Below are positions 31,336 to 41,706 of a DNA stretch of 41,706 nucleotides, piece after piece (position 1 is the first letter of the stretch; each line of letters begins with the position of its first letter). This stretch comes from Rubrivivax sp. GTDB taxonomy: Bacteria > Pseudomonadota > Gammaproteobacteria > Burkholderiales > Burkholderiaceae_C. The notes under the pieces are model-generated. The model saw only the letters and a list, made by a program, of their open reading frames with translations. It did no database searches and was not told the DNA's origin. Location of the stretch: positions 1 through 41,706 of the forward strand of contig JALHMT010000048.1 in assembly GCA_022843905.1 (NCBI GenBank), given 5' to 3'. Made by a program: the position numbers and the translations under genes.

Positions 31336-32202
31336 GTGAGCGACCTGTCCTGCACCCTGCAATCCCTGCACCTGCACCCCATCAAGTCCTGCGGTGGGCT
31401 CAGTGCCCGCGAGGCGCTGGTGGTGGAAACCGGCCTCGATCTCGACCGCCAGTGGATGGTGGTGGACGAACACGGGGACATGCTCACCCAGCGCGAGCTG
31501 CCGCGCATGGCGCTGGTGCAGCCCACGCTCAAGCACAGCGAGCTGATCCTGCGCGCACCGGGCATGCTGGCCCTTCACCTGTCGCTGGACACCGTGGAGA
31601 CGCCGACCCGGGTGCAGGTCTGGGACGACCGCGTCAAGGCCTACGAGATGGGCGCCCTGGCGGGCCAGTGGTTCAGCGACTTCCTGGGCAAGAAGCTGCG
31701 CCTGGTTCGCTTCGACCCGGAGCAGAAGCGACTGTCCGACCGCCAGTGGACCGGTGAAGTCGAGGCCGAGAACGGCTTCTCCGACGGCTTCCCGCTGCTG
31801 GTGGCCTCGGCGTCGTCGCTGTCAGACCTCAACCGGCGTCTGCTGGCACGTGGCGCTGCAGCCGTGGACATGCGCCGCTTCCGACCCAACCTGGTGCTCG
31901 AAGGCCTGCTGCCCTTCGACGAGGACCACATCGATCACATCACCATCGAGGCCGATGGCGGCCCGGTGGTGCTCAAGATGGTCAAGCCCTGCGCACGCTG
32001 CTCCATCCCCAATGTCGACCCCGACAGCGCCGCCACCGGCCACGAGCCCGGCGACACCCTGGCGGGCTTTCGCGCCGACGCGCGCGTGAAGGGCGGCATC
32101 ACCTTCGGCATGAACGCCGTGGTGCTGGAAGGCATAGACCGCACGCTCCGTGCCGGGCAGAAGGTCAGCGCGAGCTACGCCTTCGATCGACCCGGGTCCT
32201 GA
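31336..32202 (+). CDS. MOSC-domain molybdenum-cofactor protein (YcbX-like)
   Basis: The GTG at 31336 gives 288 residues. The N-terminal MOSC_N beta-barrel (about 5-125, LHLHPIKSCGG, GLDLDRQWMVVD) precedes the MOSC domain (about 140-285). Cys219 and Cys222 in KPCARCSIPNVDP are where YcbX-type proteins coordinate molybdenum. Such proteins reduce N-hydroxylated compounds with partner electron carriers. The usual C-terminal 2Fe-2S ferredoxin domain of E. coli YcbX is absent, so it needs a separate donor. Confidence 0.92.
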   Translation: MSDLSCTLQSLHLHPIKSCGGLSAREALVVETGLDLDRQWMVVDEHGDMLTQRELPRMALVQPTLKHSELILRAPGMLALHLSLDTVETPTRVQVWDDRVKAYEMGALAGQWFSDFLGKKLRLVRFDPEQKRLSDRQWTGEVEAENGFSDGFPLLVASASSLSDLNRRLLARGAAAVDMRRFRPNLVLEGLLPFDEDHIDHITIEADGGPVVLKMVKPCARCSIPNVDPDSAATGHEPGDTLAGFRADARVKGGITFGMNAVVLEGIDRTLRAGQKVSASYAFDRPGS

Positions 32203-32232
32203 GGGCAGGTCCTGGTGCGTCCGGCCCCGGCG

Positions 32233-33096
32233 TCAGAGGGTCGGGCGCTTGCTGGGCAGCGGCGTCGACTCGGTCTCGCCCGGCACCTGGGCGAAGCGCT
32301 GCTCGGCCCAGTCGTCGGCCGCCTGGACGATGCGGGCCTTGCGGCTGGAGACGAAGTTCCACCACAGGTGGCGCACGCCCAGCGGCTCGCCGCCGATGAT
32401 GATCACGCGCGCCGGGCCGTCCGCAGAGAGCATGGGCTCGTCGCCCGGGTCGAGCACGCGCATGCGGCCGGCATCGACGAGCTCGCCGTCGATGCGCCAG
32501 CGGCCCTCGATGCCGTAGATGGCGCATTCGGCGGCCAGCGGCACCGGGAAGGCATCACCGGCGTCGAGCTCGACGTCCAGGATCATCATCGACGAGCGCA
32601 CGGTCACCGGGGATTCCTCGCCAAAGGCCTCGCCCGCCAGCACCCGCACCAGCGCACCGCCGACCTCGAGTTCAGGCAGGTCCTCGGCCGGCGTGTGCGA
32701 GAAGGAAGGCTCCATCTCCTCGTCGGCCGCGGGCAGCGCCACCCACATCTGCAGGCCATGGCTGCGCCGCACGCTGCCGCGCAGGTCGGCCGGCGTGCGC
32801 TCGGAGTGCACGATGCCGCGCCCCGCGGTCATCCAGTTGATGGCCCCCGGCTCGATGCGCTGCACCGCTCCGGTGGAATCACGGTGCTCCATCGCACCCT
32901 CGAAGAGATAGGTGACGGTGGCCAGCCCGACATGGGGGTGCGGCCGCACATCGTGGTTGTCGGCCGGACCGGCCGTGATGGGCCCGAAATGATCGAAGAA
33001 GACGAAGGGACCCACCGACAGCTTCGCTGCGGCCGGCAGCAGCCGGCGCACGACGAAGCCGCCGCCCAGGTCACGTTCCTGCGGCCGCAGTTCCAC
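32233..33096 (-). CDS. pirin-family cupin protein
   Basis: The GTG at 33096, three bases after the DUF1993 stop, gives 287 residues. The N-terminal cupin carries the pirin metal ligands His53 and His55 (RPHPHVG) and His97 and Glu99 (GIVHSERTP). A second cupin (about 170-265, AECAIYGIEGRWRIDGE) completes the bicupin fold. Bacterial pirins bind iron and some act as quercetin 2,3-dioxygenases or bind metabolic enzymes. It is co-transcribed with the DUF1993 gene. Confidence 0.93.
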   Translation of the reverse strand: MELRPQERDLGGGFVVRRLLPAAAKLSVGPFVFFDHFGPITAGPADNHDVRPHPHVGLATVTYLFEGAMEHRDSTGAVQRIEPGAINWMTAGRGIVHSERTPADLRGSVRRSHGLQMWVALPAADEEMEPSFSHTPAEDLPELEVGGALVRVLAGEAFGEESPVTVRSSMMILDVELDAGDAFPVPLAAECAIYGIEGRWRIDGELVDAGRMRVLDPGDEPMLSADGPARVIIIGGEPLGVRHLWWNFVSSRKARIVQAADDWAEQRFAQVPGETESTPLPSKRPTL

Positions 33097-33099
33097 GGT

Positions 33100-33603
33100 T
33101 CAGCCCAGGAAGTCGCGCTTGCCGAGTTCGACGCCGGCCTGGCGCAGCAACGCATAGGTCATGCTGCTGTGGAAGTACAGGTTCGGCAGCACGAAGTGCT
33201 GGACATAGCTCTGGCCGGTGAAGCGCAGCGGCTCGCCGATGCGCATGGGCAGCACGATCTCGCGCGCTTCGCTGCCGTCGATCTGCGCGGCAGGCACCGA
33301 TTGCACGTAGTCGATGGTCTTGCGCAGACGCGCCCGCAGATCGTCGAGGCTGGCTTCGTTGTCGTCCCACTTCGGCACTTCGAGCCCTGCCAGCCGCGCC
33401 ACGCAGCCCTTGACGCCGTCGGTGGCGATCTGGATCTGCCGCGTGAAGGGCAGCATGTCGGGCGCCAGGCGCAGCCCCAGGTAGTTGACGGTATCGAACT
33501 TGCGCGCTTCGGCATGGGCCTGGGCCTTGTCCAGCCATGCCAGCATGTTGTTGAGCATGCGCACGAAGGCGGGCACGGTGGAGGAATGCATCGAAACGCT
33601 CAT
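33100..33603 (-). CDS. DUF1993 (DinB-like four-helix) protein
   Basis: The ATG at 33603 has CAGGAG at good spacing and gives 167 residues. The chain is helical with LKTIDYVQSVPAAQIDGSE-like order and ends with FHSSMTYALLRQAGVELGKRDFLG, the DUF1993 signature. The fold is related to DinB metal-binding four-helix bundles. Function is unknown; pairing with pirin may hint at a stress or thiol role, which is inference. Confidence 0.9.
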   Translation of the reverse strand: MSVSMHSSTVPAFVRMLNNMLAWLDKAQAHAEARKFDTVNYLGLRLAPDMLPFTRQIQIATDGVKGCVARLAGLEVPKWDDNEASLDDLRARLRKTIDYVQSVPAAQIDGSEAREIVLPMRIGEPLRFTGQSYVQHFVLPNLYFHSSMTYALLRQAGVELGKRDFLG

Positions 33604-33742
33604 GGTGTCTCCTGAAAGTTACTTGATGGCCCGATGGTAGCGGTGCGGGGAAATGGCTGTCGGAGGCGGCAGAATGCCGGCTGGCGCCCGTCACGGTGCG
33701 CCCGCCACGGCGTCGCCGACCCGCGGCCCTGCCGGCCCCACC

Positions 33743-34750
33743 ATGAACATCATCATCCTCGACGACTACCAGGACGCGGTACGCAAGCTGAAGTGCGCCG
33801 CACGGCTCGAACCGTACAACGCGAAGGTCTTCACCAACACGGTCAAAGGCATCGGACAGCTGTCGGTGCGCCTGCGCGACGCCGACGTGCTGGTGCTGAT
33901 CCGCGAGCGCACGCACTTCCCGCGCGCGCTTCTCGAGAAGCTGCCCCGGCTGAAGCTCATCGCCCAGACCGGCAAGGTGGGGCCGCATATCGACGTCGAG
34001 ACCTGCACGCGGCTGGGCATCGCGGTGGCCGAAGGCGTGGGATCGCCCATCGCGCCCGCCGAGCTGACCTGGGCCCTGACCATGGCCGCGATGCGACGGC
34101 TGCCGCAGTACATCGGCACCCTCAAGCACGGCGCCTGGCAGCAGTCGGGCATGAAGGCAGCCTCGATGCCGCCCAACTTCAGCATCGGCCAGGTGCTGCA
34201 CGGACGCACGCTGGGCGTCTGGGGCTACGGCAAGATCGGCAGCATCGTCGCGGGCTACGGCAGGGCCTTCGGCATGCAGGTCCAGGTGTGGGGCAGCGAG
34301 CCGGGCCGCGCGCGCGCGGTGGCCGACGGATACACCGCAGCCGCCACGCGCGAAGCCTTCTTCGAGAGCAGCGACGTGCTGAGCCTGCACCTGCGACTGA
34401 ACGAGCAGACTCGCGGCCTGGTGACGCTGGAGGACTTCTCTCGCATGAAGCCCAGCGCGCTCTTCGTCAACACCTCGCGTGCCGAGCTGGTGCAGGAGAA
34501 CGCGCTCGTCTCGGCGCTGAATCGCGGGCGCCCGGGGCTGGCGGCGGTCGACGTCTTCGAGAGCGAACCCATCCTGCAGGGCCATCCCCTGCTGCGCCTG
34601 GAAAACGCCGTCTGCACGCCGCACATCGGCTATGTCGAACTCGACAGCTACGAGCTGTACTTCAGCGCCGCCTTCGACAACGTCGTCAACTTCATCAACA
34701 AGACGCCGACCAATCTCGTCAACCCGGACGTGCTGCGGGTGCTGCGCTGA
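33743..34750 (+). CDS. D-2-hydroxyacid dehydrogenase
   Basis: The ATG at 33743 gives 335 residues. A longer frame from 33653 only adds a low-complexity leader. The NAD motif GVWGYGKIGSIVAGYGRAFG is central. The catalytic triad is present: Arg in VNTSRAELVQ, Glu in VFESEP and His in CTPHIGYVE. It interconverts 2-oxo and D-2-hydroxy acids; among relatives it resembles phosphoglycerate/hydroxyacid dehydrogenase-like proteins, but the substrate is unknown. Its stop overlaps the MFS start (TGATG), so the transporter may carry its substrate or product. Confidence 0.92.
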   Translation: MNIIILDDYQDAVRKLKCAARLEPYNAKVFTNTVKGIGQLSVRLRDADVLVLIRERTHFPRALLEKLPRLKLIAQTGKVGPHIDVETCTRLGIAVAEGVGSPIAPAELTWALTMAAMRRLPQYIGTLKHGAWQQSGMKAASMPPNFSIGQVLHGRTLGVWGYGKIGSIVAGYGRAFGMQVQVWGSEPGRARAVADGYTAAATREAFFESSDVLSLHLRLNEQTRGLVTLEDFSRMKPSALFVNTSRAELVQENALVSALNRGRPGLAAVDVFESEPILQGHPLLRLENAVCTPHIGYVELDSYELYFSAAFDNVVNFINKTPTNLVNPDVLRVLR

Positions 34751-35943
34751 TGGGGCCGGGCGTCGCCGCGCCCGACGCCGACGTCAGGTTGCGCCCCGCG
34801 ACCTGGGCCCTGCTGGGCGGCAACTTCGCCATCGGTTGCGGCGTGATGGTGGTGGCCGGCTCGCTCAACGACATCGTGCGCAGCCTGCAGGTCAGCGTGG
34901 CCGTGGGCGGGCAGCTCATCACCGCCAGCGCCGTGGTGCTGGCCGTGGGCGCGCCCCTGCTGGCCATGGCCGCGGGCGGGTACGACCGCCGCAGGCTGCT
35001 CACGCTGGCGCTCGTGTGGTACGGCGTCGGCCACCTGCTGTGCGCCCTGGTCCCGGGCTACGCCGCGCTGCTGCCGCTGCGCACGGTGACGGTGCTCGCC
35101 GCCGCCCTGTTCACGCCGCAGGCTGCGGCCGCCATCAACGTGCTGGCGCCGGCCCACCAGCGGGGACGCGCCATCACCACCGTCTTCCTGGGATGGAGCC
35201 TGTCGGCGGTGATCGGCATGCCGCTTCACAGCTACATCGGCGAGACGCTGGGCTGGCGCTGGGCCTTCGTGCTGGTGGCGGTGCTGAGCGCGGCGGCGGC
35301 TGCAGCCGTGTGGCGCACCGTGCCCGACGGCGTGCGGCCGCCGCCCATGAACGCTTCGCATTGGCGCGCCACCCTCACCGACCCGCTGCTGATGGGCCTG
35401 GTGGCGATCACCGCGCTGGCCTCGACAGCGCAGTTCACGCTGATGAGCTACCTGGCGCCCTACTACCGTCAGGTGCTGGGCGCCGACGCCACGACCATCA
35501 GCGTGCTGTTCTTCTGGTTCGGGGCCTTCGCGCTCTTCAGCAACGTGATGCTGACCCGCGTCATCGACCGCGTCGGCCCGGCCACCTGCATGACGGCGGC
35601 CTTGTCGAGCATGGCCGTCACCTTCGCCCTGTTCCCGCTGGCCGGGCACTGGGCCACGATGGCCCTGGTGCTGGTGCCCTGGGCCTTGGGCGGCTTCACC
35701 TCGAACTCCGCGCAGCAGGCGCGGCTGGGCGCGGCGGCGCCGTCACGGGTGCAAGCCCTGCTGGCACTGAACACCTCGTCGATCTACATCGGCCAGGGCC
35801 TCGGGGCCGCGGGCGGCGGTGCCATCGTGGCAGCTCACGGCCTCCCGGGGCTGGCGCCGGTGGCCCTGGGCTGGCAGCTGCTGGCGGTGGCGCTGAGCGC
35901 CTGGCTGGCCATGCGCATGCGCAGAGCGGCCCATGTCGGCTGA
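34750..35943 (+). CDS. major facilitator superfamily transporter
   Basis: The 397-residue protein has about twelve membrane helices. The cytoplasmic loop between helices 2 and 3 reads AAGGYDRRRLLTLAL, a variant of the MFS motif A (GxxxDRxGRR), and a later motif-A-like loop is TRVIDRVGPATCM. It resembles drug/arabinose-type DHA1 efflux members. It overlaps the dehydrogenase stop by one base and the chromate-transporter half by 11 bases. Confidence 0.9.
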   Translation: MGPGVAAPDADVRLRPATWALLGGNFAIGCGVMVVAGSLNDIVRSLQVSVAVGGQLITASAVVLAVGAPLLAMAAGGYDRRRLLTLALVWYGVGHLLCALVPGYAALLPLRTVTVLAAALFTPQAAAAINVLAPAHQRGRAITTVFLGWSLSAVIGMPLHSYIGETLGWRWAFVLVAVLSAAAAAAVWRTVPDGVRPPPMNASHWRATLTDPLLMGLVAITALASTAQFTLMSYLAPYYRQVLGADATTISVLFFWFGAFALFSNVMLTRVIDRVGPATCMTAALSSMAVTFALFPLAGHWATMALVLVPWALGGFTSNSAQQARLGAAAPSRVQALLALNTSSIYIGQGLGAAGGGAIVAAHGLPGLAPVALGWQLLAVALSAWLAMRMRRAAHVG

Positions 35944-36532
35944 GTCCCGCGGCGGGCCGCCCCCTGCCGAAGCCGACCACCTGCAGCGTCCGGACTCGGC
36001 GAGCGAGATGTTCCTGGCCTTCAACTGGCTGGCCCTGCAAGGCTTCGGCGGCGTGCTGCCGGTGGCACAGCGCGAACTGGTGGAAAAGCGGCGCTGGCTG
36101 ACGAAGGAAGACTTCCTGGCCGTGCTGTCGCTGGGCCAGGTCCTGCCGGGGCCCAACATCGTGAACATGGCACTCATCATCGGCCAGCGTTTCCTGGGAT
36201 GGCGGGGCGCCGTCTCCTCGCTGGCCGGCCTGCTGGCGGCACCCACGGCCATCGTGCTGCTGCTGGCGGCGCTGTACGGCCAGCTCGACCGCCTGCCGGC
36301 GGTCGTGGGTGCCCTGCGCGGCATGGGCGTGGTGGCCGCCGCTCTGGTCGTGGCCACCGGCCTGAAGTTGCTGCCCGCGCTGCGCCGCAACCCGATGGGG
36401 CTGCCGGCCTGCCTGGTCTTCGGCGTGGCCACCATCGTGCTCGTCGGCGTGCTGCGCTGGCCGCTGGTGTGGGTGGTGCTGGGCCTGGGCACGCTGGGCG
36501 TGGCCACGGCCTGGCGGAGGCTCGGGCCGTGA
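35933..36532 (+). CDS. chromate transporter family protein, first half
   Basis: This 199-residue protein covers one ChrA (CHR) domain. Key blocks are FNWLALQGFGGVLPVAQRELVEKRRWL and LGQVLPGPNIVNMALIIGQRFLGW, with several membrane helices after them. In the short-chain CHR subfamily two such half-size proteins pair to form the transporter. The next gene encodes the partner and overlaps as GTGA. Substrate specificity for chromate is not proven by sequence. Confidence 0.92.
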   Translation: MSAESRGGPPPAEADHLQRPDSASEMFLAFNWLALQGFGGVLPVAQRELVEKRRWLTKEDFLAVLSLGQVLPGPNIVNMALIIGQRFLGWRGAVSSLAGLLAAPTAIVLLLAALYGQLDRLPAVVGALRGMGVVAAALVVATGLKLLPALRRNPMGLPACLVFGVATIVLVGVLRWPLVWVVLGLGTLGVATAWRRLGP

Positions 36533-37089
36533 ACGGGTGGCTGTGGGGCAGTGGCGCGCTGGGCGCCGGCGACCTGTTCGCGCTGTTCCTGCACTTCGCC
36601 CTGTTGTCGCTGCTGGCCGTGGGCGGTGCGATCACCACGGCGCCGGACATGCAGCGCTTCGTGGTCGGCGAACGCGGCTGGATCACCGACGCGCAGTTCA
36701 CCTCGTCGGTGGCGCTGGCGCAGGCCGCGCCCGGGCCCAACGTGCTGTTCGTCGCGGTGATCGGCTACAACGTGGCGGGCCTGGCGGGTGCCGCGGCGGC
36801 CCTCTTCGGAAGCCTGTTGCCATCCACCACGCTGGCCCTGGCTGCCAGCCGCCTGGGCGACCTCCACGCACAGTCGCGCGGCGCGCGTGCCTTCACGGCC
36901 GGCATGGCGCCGCTCACGCTGGGCCTGCTGCTGGCCACCGGCTGGGTGCTGGTGGAGCCCATGCACCAGCAATGGGGCACCCCGCTGCTGGTGGCCGTCA
37001 CCCTCTTCGTCATGCTGCGCACCCGGCTCAGCCCCCTGTGGCCGATCGCCCTGGGGGCCTTCGTCGGAGCCATGGGCTGGGTCGGTTGA
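36529..37089 (+). CDS. chromate transporter family protein, second half
   Basis: The GTG at 36529 overlaps the stop of the first half (GTGA) and gives 186 residues. It shows HFALLSLLAVGGAITTAPDMQRFVVGERGWI and VALAQAAPGPNVLFVAVIGYNVAG, the CHR signature, with six hydrophobic segments. Large open frames that overlap it in other frames are artefacts of the GC content. It works with the preceding half-transporter. Confidence 0.92.
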   Translation: MNGWLWGSGALGAGDLFALFLHFALLSLLAVGGAITTAPDMQRFVVGERGWITDAQFTSSVALAQAAPGPNVLFVAVIGYNVAGLAGAAAALFGSLLPSTTLALAASRLGDLHAQSRGARAFTAGMAPLTLGLLLATGWVLVEPMHQQWGTPLLVAVTLFVMLRTRLSPLWPIALGAFVGAMGWVG

Positions 37090-37138
37090 GGGCCTGCACC
37101 GCACGCTGCGGCCACCGCGTTGCGTACAGTGGCGGGCC

Positions 37139-37990
37139 ATGACCCCGCGCAGTTCCTCGACACAGCCTCCCGGCAGGCGATGGGCCCACGTGGTCCGGCA
37201 GCTGCTCGGCGTCGGCTTGAGCGCCATGCTGGTCTACGCCGCCGTGCTGGGCGCCCTGTGGTACGGCCAGGAGCGGCTGCTGTTCCTGCCGCAGACGCTG
37301 GCCGCCGATCACCGCTTCGACCAGCCGGCCGACGTGCACGAAGTCTGGGTCGACGTGCCCGGCGCCCGCCTCAACGCCCTGCACCTGCGCCTTCCCGCCC
37401 CGACCGGCGTGGTCTTCTTCCTGCACGGCAACGCGGGCAGCCTGCAGAGCTGGTTCGTCAACGTCGACTTCTACCGCCGCCTGAACGTCGACCTCTTCAT
37501 GCTGGACTACCGCGGCTACGGCAAGAGCAGCGGCCGCATCGAGAGCGAAGCGCAACTGCATGCCGACGTGCGCGCGGCCTGGCAGACCATCGCCCCGGCC
37601 TACGAGGGCCGGCATCGCGTGATCTATGGCCGCTCCCTGGGCACGGCGCTCGCTGCCCGGCTGTCCGCCGAGGTGCAACCCGAGCAGACCGTGCTGGTCT
37701 CGCCCTACTCGAGCCTGCGCGCGCTGGCCGGCGAGATCTACCCCTGGGCCCCGTCGGCCCTGTTGCGCTATCCGATGGACACGGGGCAGGCGCTGGCCCG
37801 GGTGCGTGGCCCGGTGCTGCTGGCGCACGGCGAGCAGGACCGCCTCATCCCGGCCGAACACAGCCTGCAGTTGCAGCAGCAGGCGCCGCAGGCGAGGCTG
37901 CTGCTGGTGCCCGGCGCAGGACACAACGACATCCAGCAGTTCGACGCCTACCTGCAGGCCCTGGCGCAGGCGATCGCCCCCGGGCGGTGA
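37139..37990 (+). CDS. membrane-anchored alpha/beta hydrolase (BEM46/ABHD13-like)
   Basis: The ATG at 37139 gives 283 residues with one N-terminal membrane helix (about 18-42). The oxyanion loop is HGNAGS (96-101), the nucleophile Ser166 lies in YGRSLGTA, and Asp234 (GEQDRLIP) and His262 (GAGHND) complete the triad. DYRGYGKSSG is typical of the BEM46 group. The substrate is probably an ester or acyl-protein; it may be expressed with the transporters upstream, 49 bases away. Confidence 0.92.
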   Translation: MTPRSSSTQPPGRRWAHVVRQLLGVGLSAMLVYAAVLGALWYGQERLLFLPQTLAADHRFDQPADVHEVWVDVPGARLNALHLRLPAPTGVVFFLHGNAGSLQSWFVNVDFYRRLNVDLFMLDYRGYGKSSGRIESEAQLHADVRAAWQTIAPAYEGRHRVIYGRSLGTALAARLSAEVQPEQTVLVSPYSSLRALAGEIYPWAPSALLRYPMDTGQALARVRGPVLLAHGEQDRLIPAEHSLQLQQQAPQARLLLVPGAGHNDIQQFDAYLQALAQAIAPGR

Positions 37991-38011
37991 CCGGCGCGAA
38001 CTGCCGCGCGA

Positions 38012-39676
<1,665 letters not shown>

Positions 39677-39818
39677 GGGGTTTCTTTCTGGAAATGCAGT
39701 CGGTCGTCCGCAGGGGGCTGACCATCCCGCTATTGTCTCCGTTCGTCGGACACTGGGCGCGCCACCCGCTGGGCACGGAGAATGCCCGTGTCCCTGTTCT
39801 GCCTGAAAGGTCCCCCCC

Positions 39819-40229
39819 ATGAACGCCACCATGACCGTCGAAGCCACGCCATCCCTGGTGCGCACCACGCACATCGTCTACGCCCTGCACGCCGTGGGAC
39901 TGGCGCTGGGCGCCTTCGGCGCGGCCACCGTGGTGGGGTCTTTCCTGCTCGGCTGGCCGTCGATCATCGCCGTCATCATCAACTACGTGAAGCGAGGCGA
40001 TGTGCGTGGCACCTGGCTGGAGTCGCACTTCACCTGGCAGATCCGCACCTTCTGGTTCGCACTGTTGTGGGTCATCGTGGTGGGGCTGGTCTCGGCCCCG
40101 CTGACGCTGGTTCTCATCGGCTTCGGCACCTGGGCGCTGGGCCTGCTGCTGCTGGGCTTCTGGGCAATTTACCGAATTGCCCGGGGTTGGTTGCGCTTGA
40201 ACGGGCATCAGCCGATGCCCACCGCGTAG
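39819..40229 (+). CDS. DUF4870-like small membrane protein
   Basis: The ATG at 39819, with GAAAGG upstream, gives 136 residues and three membrane helices (about 20-58, 75-98, 100-122). The segment INYVKRGDVRGTWLESHFTWQIRTFWF is the DUF4870/TIGR-type signature of small Burkholderiales membrane proteins. The role is unknown. A GGGCATC-AGCC-GATGCCC hairpin lies at 40203-40220, inside its last codons. Confidence 0.85.
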   Translation: MNATMTVEATPSLVRTTHIVYALHAVGLALGAFGAATVVGSFLLGWPSIIAVIINYVKRGDVRGTWLESHFTWQIRTFWFALLWVIVVGLVSAPLTLVLIGFGTWALGLLLLGFWAIYRIARGWLRLNGHQPMPTA

Positions 40230-40382
40230 AATCACAGACTGCGCCGTGGCCTCCAGTCATCGCGGCGCGGTCGATTCCGACAAGTCTCACAGCTCTCGCG
40301 CCTTCCGACTGGTGCACTCCTCCGGAGTGACAGCAGGCTGCGAACCACGGCCCGTCGAAGCAGTTCCGGGCCTCTTCATCAC
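40230..40382 (+). promoter_or_regulatory. leader region of rhlE, with TAGAAT -10 (40227-40232)
   Basis: TAGAAT at 40227-40232 overlaps the stop codon of the preceding gene and could be a -10 element, giving rhlE a leader of about 145 bases. The leader contains a CACTCC-TCC-GGAGTG hairpin (40315-40329) and several G/C-rich helices. Long structured leaders are common on RNA-helicase genes. No good -35 box was found. Confidence 0.35.

Positions 40383-41706
<1,324 letters not shown>

Overview
The window is about 41.7 kb of high-GC DNA with dense, ATGA- or GTGA-overlapped operons. The gene set (DsbC-like and DUF3108/DUF3429 genes, a UbiH-type hydroxylase, pirin with DUF1993, split chromate transporters, EttA, RhlE, LysS) suggests a betaproteobacterium of the order Burkholderiales, in the Rubrivivax/Leptothrix/Ideonella neighbourhood. 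That placement is inference from gene content and base composition, not a database match. No tRNA, rRNA, CRISPR array or insertion sequence was recognised.

Region 1 (1-9841) is the accessory part. A leftward gene cut by the window edge begins at 118 and has a CRP-like site (153-168) just upstream. A leftward operon follows: FecR-domain protein, CHASE2 protein with a class III cyclase domain, and a TPR plus outer-membrane-barrel protein. It is divergent from a Crp-family regulator, and a second CRP-like site (5367-5382) lies between them. Downstream of the regulator are an 864-residue protein with three exactly 100-residue Ig-like repeats and hemolysin-type calcium-binding repeats, and a GNAT acetyltransferase that overlaps it. 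The cyclase lacks the usual base-recognising Lys and Asp and the transition-state Asn. The regulator lacks the cAMP-phosphate Arg-Ser pair but keeps a CRP-type recognition helix. I read these genes as one signalling and surface-protein module, and it is the best candidate here for an undescribed system.

Region 2 (9855-20852) is a single leftward glycan operon of eleven genes. It starts with a WbpB/WbpD/WbpE-like trio (UDP-2,3-diamino-glucuronate type chemistry). It continues with two methyltransferases, an O-acetyltransferase, two family-4 glycosyltransferases and a second DegT aminotransferase. It ends with an initiating phosphoglycosyl transferase and a WbpM/PglF-type 4,6-dehydratase. No flippase, polymerase, oligosaccharyltransferase or UDP-GlcNAc 6-dehydrogenase lies in the window.

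Region 3 (20853-41706) is mostly housekeeping: lysS and a pyridoxamine-oxidase-like gene; an unrecognised protein with a possible permuted papain-like (LRAT/NlpC-type) active site; an enoyl-CoA hydratase; a small unknown protein; and a leftward operon of UbiH-like hydroxylase, DsbC-like protein, DUF3429, M61 peptidase and DUF3108. A MOSC protein, pirin and DUF1993 follow, then a rightward run of hydroxyacid dehydrogenase, MFS transporter, two chromate-transporter halves and an alpha/beta hydrolase. The window closes with ettA, a DUF4870-like membrane protein and rhlE, which runs off the right edge.
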